From NCBI GenBank assembly GCA_017940705.1, contig JAGAYB010000069.1, positions 1-9,548 of the forward strand: 9,548 bases of DNA, in the 5' to 3' direction. Position 1 is the first letter of the stretch. The number at the start of each line of letters is the position of its first letter. Origin of the DNA: Selenomonas sp. GTDB taxonomy: Bacteria > Bacillota_C > Negativicutes > Selenomonadales > Selenomonadaceae. A program made the position numbers and the translations under genes. Shown piece after piece: positions 1 through 5,139 of the stretch. The notes under the pieces were generated by a model, which was given only the letters and a program-made list of their open reading frames with translations, did not search any database and was not told the origin of the DNA.

Positions 1-384
1 CATCATCCCACGGAAATTGCGGCCACGCTGAAAGCGGCCAAGGAGCTTAATCCGAAGCGCCTTGTCTGCGTGTTCCAGCCCCACCGCTATTCCCGTACAC
101 AGCTTTTGCATGAGGAGTTTGGCAAGGCCTTTGTGTCGGCAGACCGTCTGCTGCTCACCGATGTTTATGCTGCCGGCGAAGAGCCCATCGAGGGAATTTC
201 CGGGGAAACCATACTCAACGAAGTGCGTAAACAGACAAAACAGGATGTCGTCTATATTCCCAAACGGGAAAAACTGGCTGACTTTCTGGCACAGGAAGTA
301 CAGGACGGAGATTTGCTTATCACCATGGGAGCCGGTGACATTTATAAAACCGGTGAAGAATTGGTAGAACGTTTAAACAAGTAA
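1..384 (+). CDS. murC: UDP-N-acetylmuramate--L-alanine ligase (MurC), C-terminal part
   Basis: The 5' end of the gene lies outside the window; 127 C-terminal residues are visible, read in frame from base 1. MurC is the cytoplasmic ATP-dependent ligase that adds L-alanine to UDP-N-acetylmuramic acid, the first step of the peptide stem. The visible part is the C-terminal Mur ligase domain: it opens with HHPTEI (normally preceded by DDYA), then has the family hallmark FQPHRYSRT, the stretch LLLTDVYAAGE, and ends with ITMGAGDIYKTGEEL. These strings separate MurC from MurD, MurE and MurF. The stop is TAA at 382-384, and ddl begins 18 bases later, so the two are probably co-transcribed. The family is certain. 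The N-terminal UDP-binding and ATP-binding domains cannot be judged here. Confidence 0.96.
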   Translation, partial: HHPTEIAATLKAAKELNPKRLVCVFQPHRYSRTQLLHEEFGKAFVSADRLLLTDVYAAGEEPIEGISGETILNEVRKQTKQDVVYIPKREKLADFLAQEVQDGDLLITMGAGDIYKTGEELVERLNK

Positions 385-402
385 TGGGAGATTGAGAAAT
401 AA

Positions 403-1347
403 ATGAATCAGGATAAAATCGTTGTCGTAATGGGCGGTACGTCCACCGAAGCCGAGGTTTCACGCCGTACCGGCGCTGCAATTCTGGCAGCCTTGCAGGA
501 AAAGGGCTGCAATGCTGAAGGCATGGAGCTTAATCCTAAGACCTTTGCCATGGACATACAGAAAGCCGGGGCGAAGATGGTCTTTAACGCCCTGCATGGC
601 AAGTTCGGTGAGGACGGCCTGCTGCAGGGGACGCTGGATATGCTGGGCATTCCCTACACCGGTTCCGGCGTGCTGGCTGCGGCTGTCACCATGGACAAGG
701 CAGCTTCCAAGCGCGTATTCATCAGCGAAGGCATTTCCACGCCGCGCTGCCACACCTATAACAGCTTTGAGCAGAAGCGCGATCTTGCCGCTGAAATCCT
801 TGACGAGTTCGGTCTGCCGGTCGTGGTCAAGGCTGCCGCGCAAGGCTCAAGCATCGGCGTTTACATCGTGGAAAAAGCCGCAGACCTTGCTGGCGCGATT
901 AAGGAAGCGTTCTCCTATAACGATGAAATTCTGGTGGAAGAGTTTATCAAAGGCCGGGAAATGACCGTTGCCGTATGGGGGGATGAAGATAATAAGGAGG
1001 CTTTCCCCATCATCGAAATCACCACCACTTCCGGGCGCTATGATTACAACAGCAAGTACACCAAGGGAGCATCGACGCATATCATTCCGGCTCCCGTCAG
1101 TGCTGAAAAGACACAGGAAATGCAGGAACTGGCGATTAAGACCTATACAGCCTGCGGCTGCAAGGGCGTAGCCCGGGTGGATATGATGTATGGCGAGGAC
1201 GAAACGCCTTACGTTATCGAAGTTAATTCCGTGCCGGGCATGACGGAGACTTCGCTGGTGCCTGATGCCGGCCGGGCTATGGGCGTTGAATTCCCGGATT
1301 TGTGCCTGCGGATTTTGGAGATGGCAGGCTTTGACATCAAGGGCTGA
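403..1347 (+). CDS. ddl: D-alanine--D-alanine ligase
   Basis: This 314-residue protein has the usual length of a Ddl. It joins two D-alanines using ATP, supplying the dipeptide that MurF adds to the peptidoglycan precursor. Visible motifs in order are GGTSTEAEVS (residues 11-20, with the EVS glutamate that contacts the first D-Ala), HGKFGEDG (65-72), an ATP-grasp lysine and GSS loop (K143, 148-150), SKYTKG (217-222), GVARVD (255-260) and EVNSVPGMTETSL (273-285), which carries metal-binding acidic residues and the substrate-contact serine. The Lys-Tyr pair at 218-219 is the omega-loop signature of D-Ala-D-Ala rather than D-Ala-D-Lac enzymes, so vancomycin-type resistance is not suggested. Start ATG 403 follows murC by 18 bases. 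The best Shine-Dalgarno match (GGGAG, 386-390) is 12 bases away, so it is suboptimal. Confidence 0.97.
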   Translation: MNQDKIVVVMGGTSTEAEVSRRTGAAILAALQEKGCNAEGMELNPKTFAMDIQKAGAKMVFNALHGKFGEDGLLQGTLDMLGIPYTGSGVLAAAVTMDKAASKRVFISEGISTPRCHTYNSFEQKRDLAAEILDEFGLPVVVKAAAQGSSIGVYIVEKAADLAGAIKEAFSYNDEILVEEFIKGREMTVAVWGDEDNKEAFPIIEITTTSGRYDYNSKYTKGASTHIIPAPVSAEKTQEMQELAIKTYTACGCKGVARVDMMYGEDETPYVIEVNSVPGMTETSLVPDAGRAMGVEFPDLCLRILEMAGFDIKG

Positions 1348-1394
1348 GTAAGAGCCTGTTTTTGGCAGTACGGTTCATGAAAGGAGGAGATTAA

Positions 1395-2201
1395 ATGGAC
1401 GAAGATATGGTGCAGCCGCAGGAGCCGCAAGCCCATAGCAGACGCAGGCGCAGTCCGCGGCGATTGCTCAAGGGACTGGCCTTTCTGCTCATTTGCGGCG
1501 GTCTGGTGGCCTTTATCGTCTATTCTCCTCTGTTTACCCTGCAGAGAGTGCAGCTGAAGGGCAATACCTATCTTACGGAAGCTGATATTCTGACCAGCGG
1601 ACGCCTGTATAAGGGAGAGCCGTTTTTCCAGTTTGAAACGAATGAAGTGACCCAGAACCTGCTGTGCGACCTGCGGATTGAAACCGCGGTAGTGCGCCGC
1701 CGCCTGCCGGATACGCTGGAGGTGGAGATTACCGAGCGCATGCCTGTGGCAACTGTGGCCTGTGACTATGGCTATCTTGATTTTGACCGTCGGGGCAAGG
1801 TCATCGGCAGTTACAAATACCTGCGGAAAATGCCCATCCCCATGATAACCGGGGTGAAGATGCACGATATGTACATCGGCGATGACAATAAGGACCAGCG
1901 CGTAGCCAAGGTGCTGGTGCTGCTGTCAAAGCTCAGTTCCGAGGAACTGAACAGCCTGTCGGAGGTGAGCGTGGCTGACCCTGAGGCGGTGACGGCCTAT
2001 ACCAATCAGTCTGTACAGATTCGGCTGGGGAATTTTGACCGCTGGGATGAGAAGGCAGAGCAGACGCAGGAGTTTTTGCATAACCTGCCCAACAGCCGTC
2101 ATCAGATTGAATTTGTCGACTTCCGCTACACGGCACCCTTTATCCGCCTTAAGGACAAACTGGTTGCCCCCGAGGTGAAGGTCAAGGAGGGAGCGCAGTA
2201 A
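1395..2201 (+). CDS. ftsQ: cell division protein FtsQ/DivIB
   Basis: The gene encodes 268 residues with the bitopic layout of FtsQ/DivIB, a divisome protein that links the cytoplasmic Z-ring to periplasmic septal wall synthesis with FtsB/DivIC and FtsL. The first 25 or so residues are cytoplasmic and very basic (SRRRRSPRR). One transmembrane helix follows at about 27-44. A POTRA domain begins with LQRVQLKGNTYLTEADI near residue 49 and continues through RRRLPDTLEVEITERMPVA (about 100-119), the most typical FtsQ segment. The FtsQ/DivIB beta domain then runs to about residue 250. Start ATG 1395 has a strong AAGGAGG site (1381-1387) seven bases upstream. The gene is 47 bases after ddl with no terminator between, and a terminator lies 10 bases after its stop, so it closes the upstream operon. 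Sequence conservation in this family is low, but context and architecture agree. Confidence 0.93.
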   Translation: MDEDMVQPQEPQAHSRRRRSPRRLLKGLAFLLICGGLVAFIVYSPLFTLQRVQLKGNTYLTEADILTSGRLYKGEPFFQFETNEVTQNLLCDLRIETAVVRRRLPDTLEVEITERMPVATVACDYGYLDFDRRGKVIGSYKYLRKMPIPMITGVKMHDMYIGDDNKDQRVAKVLVLLSKLSSEELNSLSEVSVADPEAVTAYTNQSVQIRLGNFDRWDEKAEQTQEFLHNLPNSRHQIEFVDFRYTAPFIRLKDKLVAPEVKVKEGAQ

Positions 2202-2210
2202 TGACGCTTG

Positions 2211-2247
2211 TCCGGCAGCTTGCAGCTGCCGGATTTTTTCTTTTTTT
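2211..2247 (+). terminator. intrinsic terminator after ftsQ
   Basis: A perfect 10-bp stem (TCCGGCAGCT at 2211-2220 with AGCTGCCGGA at 2224-2233) closes a 3-base loop. It is followed by T6, C and T7 (2234-2247). It begins 10 bases after the ftsQ stop, so most murC-ddl-ftsQ transcripts should end here, and ftsZ then needs its own promoter. Confidence 0.92.
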
Positions 2248-2265
2248 GTCATTTTTTTAGAAAAG

Positions 2266-2297
2266 TTGTAGCATTGTGGACTAAATGATGGTAAAAT
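2266..2297 (+). promoter_or_regulatory. candidate ftsZ promoter
   Basis: The strongest -10-like element in the ftsQ-ftsZ gap is TGGTAAAAT at 2289-2297, an extended -10 (TG-N-TAAAAT). A possible -35, TTGTAG (2266-2271), lies 20 bases upstream of the hexamer, which is too far for an ideal promoter, so this would rely on the extended -10. It predicts a start near 2304 and a leader of about 85 bases. A second hexamer, TATAAT at 2359-2364, has no recognisable -35 partner. The presence of a promoter is inferred mainly from the terminator upstream. Confidence 0.35.
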
Positions 2298-2324
2298 TAA
2301 GGAGTATATTTATGTAAGTTAGGA

Positions 2325-2357
2325 ATCCCGGTGGACGGAACACTGTTTCCAGGGGAT
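2325..2357 (+). promoter_or_regulatory. hairpin in the ftsZ leader
   Basis: ATCCC (2325-2329) can pair with GGGAT (2353-2357), and inside it TGGA (2332-2335) with TCCA (2348-2351). An alternative inner pairing is GGAA (2337-2340) with TTCC (2347-2350). There is no T-tract after it, so it is not a terminator. It sits about 20-30 bases before the ftsZ ribosome binding site and may affect mRNA stability or initiation. No function is shown by the sequence. Confidence 0.4.
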
Positions 2358-2374
2358 ATATAATACGAAAATCA

Positions 2375-2382
2375 TGGGGGTT
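2375..2382 (+). promoter_or_regulatory. ribosome binding site that decides the ftsZ start
   Basis: The run GGGGG (2376-2380) can pair with the CCUCC core of 16S rRNA, allowing one G-U pair. It lies eight bases before GTG 2389. The upstream in-frame ATG (2374) overlaps this run, and its own nearest purine run, AGGGG at 2351-2355, is 18 bases away. The site therefore favours GTG 2389 as the start. Confidence 0.6.
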
Positions 2383-2388
2383 AACGCA

Positions 2389-3513
2389 GTGTTTGAATTG
2401 GATGACAATGGTCTTGACCAGTTAGCTAAAATCAAAGTAATAGGTGTAGGCGGCGGCGGCAGCAATGCCGTGAACCGCATGATAAATTTCGGGCTGCAGG
2501 GAGTCGAATTTATCGCAGTAAATACGGATGCTCAGGCTTTGCTGAAGTCTTTGGCACCGAAACGCATGCAGATTGGTGAGAAACTCACGCGCGGTCTGGG
2601 TGCCGGTGCACGCCCGGAAATCGGTCAGAAGGCGGCCGAGGAGAGCCGCGACGATATTCTTGAGGCGCTGCGCGGTGCTGATATGGTTTTCGTCACAGCC
2701 GGCATGGGGGGCGGCACCGGTACTGGTGCTGCGCCGGTGGTAGCTGAATGCGCCCGGGAAATCGGCGCACTGACGGTAGGCGTTGTAACCCGTCCCTTCG
2801 GCTTTGAGGGTATGAAGCGCAAACGCAATGCCGAATCCGGTATTGAAAACCTCAAACAGCATGTTGATACGATTATCACCATTCCCAACGACCGCCTGAT
2901 GCAGGTCGTTGACAAGAAGACGCCGATTACGCAGGCTTTCCAGATTGCCGATGATGTCCTGCGTCAGGGTGTCAAGGGCATCTCTGACCTCATCGCGATG
3001 CCGGGGCTGGTAAACCTCGACTTTGCCGATGTGCAGAGCGTCATGAGCAATGCCGGTTCTGCCCTGATGGGCATTGGTGAGGCCTCCGGCGACAATGCTG
3101 CCGTGGAAGCAGCTAAGGCCGCTATCGCTTCGCCGCTGCTCGAAACCAGCATTGATGGTGCACGGGGCATCCTGCTCAACGTTACCGGTGCCGAGGAAAG
3201 CCTCAGCATGTATGAGATTCAGGAGGCTTCGGAAGCTATCCACGATGCGGCTGACAGTCAGGCCAATATCATCTGGGGTGCATCCATTGACAACACCATG
3301 GGCGACAAGGTACGCGTTACCGTTATTGCTACGGGCTTTGATGCGCCGGAAACCATCGGTGTGCAGCCGCAGGCCAAGCCGTCGGCAGCTCAGCCGGTAG
3401 CGCCGAACCTGCCGGGGGCTAATCTGGGACTGGATAACAGCAATGATGCAAATCAGACTGTTGCTCCGGCCGCTGACTTTATAGATATTCCCGTATGGAT
3501 GCAGAAAAAATAA
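2389..3513 (+). CDS. ftsZ: cell division protein FtsZ
   Basis: FtsZ is the tubulin-like GTPase that polymerises into the cytokinetic ring and recruits the divisome. From GTG 2389 the protein has 374 residues. Visible elements are the nucleotide-binding GGGGSN (21-26), NTDAQAL (45-51), the tubulin signature GMGGGTGTG (105-113), the synergy-loop motif N-L-D-F-A-D (209-214) with its catalytic aspartates, a Pro/Ala-rich linker (about 319-361), and a conserved C-terminal tail ending DIPVWMQKK (366-374), the docking site for FtsA, SepF or ZipA-type partners. Starting at GTG gives an N-terminus that aligns with Bacillus FtsZ without overhang and has a well-placed ribosome binding site; ATG 2374 would add five residues and lacks one. 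No ftsA lies upstream and no terminator lies downstream before the tRNA promoter. Identity is certain; the start is likely. Confidence 0.97.
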   Translation: MFELDDNGLDQLAKIKVIGVGGGGSNAVNRMINFGLQGVEFIAVNTDAQALLKSLAPKRMQIGEKLTRGLGAGARPEIGQKAAEESRDDILEALRGADMVFVTAGMGGGTGTGAAPVVAECAREIGALTVGVVTRPFGFEGMKRKRNAESGIENLKQHVDTIITIPNDRLMQVVDKKTPITQAFQIADDVLRQGVKGISDLIAMPGLVNLDFADVQSVMSNAGSALMGIGEASGDNAAVEAAKAAIASPLLETSIDGARGILLNVTGAEESLSMYEIQEASEAIHDAADSQANIIWGASIDNTMGDKVRVTVIATGFDAPETIGVQPQAKPSAAQPVAPNLPGANLGLDNSNDANQTVAPAADFIDIPVWMQKK

Positions 3514-3542
3514 TTGACAAGCATTCCGTAGTAGAGTATAAT
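3514..3542 (+). promoter_or_regulatory. perfect consensus sigma-70 promoter of the tRNA operon
   Basis: TTGACA (3514-3519) and TATAAT (3537-3542) both match the vegetative consensus exactly and are separated by the optimal 17 bases. The -35 begins on the base directly after the ftsZ TAA. Transcription should start near 3549, giving a 5' leader of about 24 bases before tRNA-Tyr. Such a strong promoter is typical of stable RNA genes. Confidence 0.93.
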
Positions 3543-3572
3543 GTATTCTGTTGCTGACGTTAGTCGGTATAT

Positions 3573-3657
3573 GGGTAGGTGCCCGAGTGGTTAAAGGGAA
3601 CGGACTGTAAATCCGTCGCCGTAGGCTACGATGGTTCGAATCCATCCCTGCCCACCA
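3573..3657 (+). tRNA. tRNA-Tyr (anticodon GTA)
   Basis: The gene is 85 bases with an encoded CCA end. The acceptor stem GGGTAGG pairs with CCTGCCC with one G-U pair. The anticodon stem ACGGA/TCCGT (3600-3604, 3612-3616) encloses CTGTAAA, giving anticodon GTA at 3607-3609. A long variable arm follows (about 3617-3629), as expected for a bacterial class II tyrosine tRNA. The T arm GATGG-TTCGAAT-CCATC is complete, with discriminator A and CCA at 3655-3657. Confidence 0.97.
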
Positions 3658-3660
3658 TTT

Positions 3661-3737
3661 GGCGGCATAGCTCAGTTGGCTAGAGCATGCGGTTCATACC
3701 CGCAGTGTCAGGAGTTCAAATCTCTTTGCCGCCACCA
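3661..3737 (+). tRNA. tRNA-Met, elongator (anticodon CAT)
   Basis: The gene is 77 bases with an encoded CCA, three bases after tRNA-Tyr. The acceptor stem GGCGGCA/TGCCGCC is fully paired. The anticodon arm TGCGG-TTCATAC-CCGCA gives CAT at 3695-3697. The paired first base (G1-C72) and the lack of the GGG/CCC anticodon stem argue against initiator tRNA. The loop TTCATAC matches Firmicute elongator tRNA-Met, whereas the tRNA-Ile2 loop is usually CTCATAA. Ile2 is therefore less likely but is formally the alternative for a CAT anticodon. Confidence 0.93.
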
Positions 3738-3750
3738 TATAGAAATGCGA

Positions 3751-3776
3751 AACGCACCCTTGTGGGTGCGTTTTTT
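3751..3776 (+). terminator. intrinsic terminator of the tRNA operon
   Basis: AACGCACCC (3751-3759) pairs with GGGTGCGTT (3764-3772) around a 4-base loop, and a T6 tract covers 3771-3776. It lies 13 bases after tRNA-Met. It should end both the tRNA transcript and any read-through from ftsZ, because no other terminator lies between ftsZ and this point. Confidence 0.95.
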
Positions 3777-3828
3777 ATGTATACAAAAAATTGGGTAAAT
3801 TTTTCTAGCTTTTTTCAGAAAAGAAGAC

Positions 3829-3853
3829 TATAATATATAAAGTTTGTTATAAT
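3829..3853 (+). promoter_or_regulatory. candidate promoter(s) of the amidase gene
   Basis: Two perfect -10 hexamers lie in the AT-rich stretch before the gene: TATAAT at 3829-3834 and TATAAT at 3848-3853. The second is preceded by TGT, making an extended -10. Neither has a good -35 at 16-18 bases. The first leaves room for a 5' leader of about 30 bases. The second would start transcription near 3860, right at the ribosome binding site, so it is less likely to be the productive one. Confidence 0.45.
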
Positions 3854-3870
3854 ATGGTTGGATGGATTTT

Positions 3871-4479
3871 ATGAAGCGCAGAGACTTTTTAAAAAACATG
3901 ATACTTCTGGGCACAGGAACTGCGCTGCTGTCGCAGGTTGTCGGCATGAAGGCGGCGGAAGCTGCATGGAAAACAGACGGCGGCAGAGGTCGTGACCCGT
4001 TGCTGGGGCTTCCTATCAAGGAAACTGGCTTGGAGTTTTCATCTTTGGAAAACCGCAGTACGACCGATACCATCATCATCCATCATGTAGGCAACACAAA
4101 CCGCGATGTGTCGGCGGCGGAAATTCACCGCTGGCATCAGAATAACGGCTGGTCGGGTATCGGCTATCACTTCGTCATCCGCAAGGACGGCACGATTGAG
4201 CGCGGACGGCCCATGGACATGCTCGGGGCGCACTGCTATGAGCATAACTGGCATACTGTAGGCGTGAACATCGTGGGAGCTTTCGATGATAACGAGCCGG
4301 AGCCGGAGCAGCTGATCTCGGCGGCAAGGCTTTTGGCAGCCCTTTGCCGGTATTACGGTCTGGAACCAAATCAGGATACCATCAAGGGGCACCGGGACTT
4401 CAATAACACCGCCTGCCCCGGACAGCTGCTCTATGATGAGCTGCCGCATCTCATAGACATGACAGCCAAGCAGTATTGA
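3871..4479 (+). CDS. Tat-exported N-acetylmuramoyl-L-alanine amidase (Amidase_2/PGRP fold)
   Basis: This 202-residue protein starts MKRRDFLKNM, a twin-arginine signal (RRDFLK) followed by a hydrophobic core (about 10-25) and a likely cleavage region near AEA (29-31). It should be exported folded through the Tat system. The mature part is a zinc amidase of the T7-lysozyme/PGRP type, which cuts the bond between N-acetylmuramic acid and L-alanine in peptidoglycan. Visible catalytic elements are IIIHH (68-72, first zinc histidine), GYHFVI (98-103, the family tyrosine), GAHCYEHN (119-126), and KGHRDFNNTACPG (172-184), giving H174 and C182 as the other zinc ligands. ATG 3871 is preferred over in-frame ATG 3862 because GGATGG (3860-3865) then falls five bases upstream and the Tat signal has its usual length. 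A 13-base gap to the next gene suggests an operon. A role in wall turnover or septum cleavage is inferred. Confidence 0.9.
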   Translation: MKRRDFLKNMILLGTGTALLSQVVGMKAAEAAWKTDGGRGRDPLLGLPIKETGLEFSSLENRSTTDTIIIHHVGNTNRDVSAAEIHRWHQNNGWSGIGYHFVIRKDGTIERGRPMDMLGAHCYEHNWHTVGVNIVGAFDDNEPEPEQLISAARLLAALCRYYGLEPNQDTIKGHRDFNNTACPGQLLYDELPHLIDMTAKQY

Positions 4480-4480
4480 T

Positions 4481-4487
4481 GAGGTGA
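4481..4487 (+). promoter_or_regulatory. ribosome binding site of the small membrane protein gene
   Basis: GAGGTGA matches the anti-Shine-Dalgarno complement over seven bases and lies five bases before ATG 4493. It shows that ATG 4493 is the start rather than the in-frame GTG at 4484, which is inside this site. Confidence 0.75.
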
Positions 4488-4492
4488 AGGCT

Positions 4493-4825
4493 ATGCGTTA
4501 TCGGTGGTTTATCGACAAGGACAAGCAGACGGACGAGTTCGGCATGCCTGTCAGCCGGGCAGAGTATGATGAGGCACTGCATCCACAGACGAAGCTGTAT
4601 CAGCGTGGAGAGCTTTTGGCTATCGTTGTGGTGATGTTTATTTTACTGTATGAATGGACAACGGACGATAATCCGCTGCTGTTCATGTGTGTTTCCTTTT
4701 TGACCTTTGAACTGAGGCCGCTGGCACGGGCGTTTTTGGGAAAGAACGGCCGCGCGGTCAGCAATGCGCTGACCGGATTCAGCGTTGCGCTGTTCGTGGG
4801 GGCATTGTTCTGGTCATTCATGTGA
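4493..4825 (+). CDS. hypothetical small membrane protein
   Basis: I do not recognise the family. The protein has 110 residues. The first 38 are hydrophilic and charged (MRYRWFIDKDKQTDEFG at the start). Hydrophobic stretches follow at about 40-54 (LLAIVVVMFILLYEW), 61-72 (PLLFMCVSFLTF, short) and 92-109 (ALTGFSVALFVGALFWSF). A basic loop (about 75-90: RPLARAFLGKNGR) sits before the last one. This suggests two or three membrane segments. It has no enzyme motif or cysteine pair. The gene starts 13 bases after the amidase stop with a strong ribosome binding site, so the two are probably co-transcribed. An alternative start at GTG 4484 would add three residues. There is no clear terminator after it. 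It may assist the amidase or only share its transcript; nothing in the sequence decides. Confidence 0.75.
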   Translation: MRYRWFIDKDKQTDEFGMPVSRAEYDEALHPQTKLYQRGELLAIVVVMFILLYEWTTDDNPLLFMCVSFLTFELRPLARAFLGKNGRAVSNALTGFSVALFVGALFWSFM

Positions 4826-5139
4826 GTCGTATTTTTCGCTAAAATTTTCAGTCATTTACAAAAAGTAAATAAAAAAACATATTTTATATTTTTTTTGCCA
4901 AACAGGGCAGGAGTTTGTAAATAAATAGCGAAATAGAAACAAAAGAGAATGATTGCTGGTGGAGAGCAGTCACGCATGGACGACATGACAAATGTAATAT
5001 GCCTGAGATAATAGATAAAAAAGGCAGAAAAACTGTATACTAACAGAGTAAAATCTGTTAAGATATATATACAAAAGTAAACTAAAGTCGAATAAGGGGA
5101 GATTTTTGTTTACTACATGATATCCAAGGGGGATTTTTT
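4826..5139 (+). other. 314-base AT-rich intergenic region upstream of glgC
   Basis: No convincing gene lies here. It holds several short inverted repeats: ATTTAC-AAAAA-GTAAAT (4854-4870), TGCC/GGCA (4896-4909), and a longer palindrome at 5041-5060 listed separately. A T8 run (4889-4896) is not preceded by a GC-rich stem, so there is no clear terminator for the upstream gene. The motif ACAAAA(A)GTAAA occurs twice, near 4858 and 5071. The ribosome binding site of glgC, AAGGGGGA (5126-5133), is at its end. Its length suggests a regulated promoter and leader for the glycogen operon. Confidence 0.6.
5036..5072 (+). promoter_or_regulatory. candidate glgC promoter with an inverted-repeat operator
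   Basis: A perfect 7-bp inverted repeat, TAACAGA-N6-TCTGTTA (5041-5060), lies directly before the -10-like TATATA (5064-5069, or 5066-5071) and directly after another, TATACT (5036-5041). A dyad in this position, about 80-100 bases before glgC, fits a repressor or activator site that controls the glycogen genes. No -35 is convincing, which would fit activator dependence. The regulator is not identifiable: the 6-base spacer resembles CRP/FNR-type geometry, but the half-sites do not match their consensus. Confidence 0.4.

Noticed and set aside
403..1347. Possible D-Ala-D-Lac (vancomycin resistance type) ligase
   Set aside because: The Lys-Tyr pair in the omega loop (residues 218-219) is typical of D-Ala-D-Ala ligases, and no vanH or vanX-like gene is adjacent.
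2422..3645. 407-codon open frame on the minus strand
   Set aside because: It runs opposite ftsZ, the tRNA promoter and most of tRNA-Tyr, and its N-terminus would be encoded by the antisense of the tRNA. It is not credible as a gene.
3661..3737. Initiator tRNA or tRNA-Ile2 for the CAT anticodon
   Set aside because: The first base pair is G-C, not the unpaired C-A of initiators, the anticodon stem lacks GGG/CCC, and the loop TTCATAC fits elongator tRNA-Met better than Ile2.
4955..4980. Sigma-54-like promoter before glgC (GG and GC elements)
   Set aside because: The GG and GC are separated by 11 rather than 10 bases, and the surrounding bases do not match TGGCAC or TTGCA.
4976..5011. Possible 11-codon leader peptide (MDDMTNVICLR) upstream of glgC
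   Set aside because: Its nearest ribosome binding site is poorly placed, it shows no run of regulatory codons, and no attenuator hairpin follows it. Chance is the simpler explanation.
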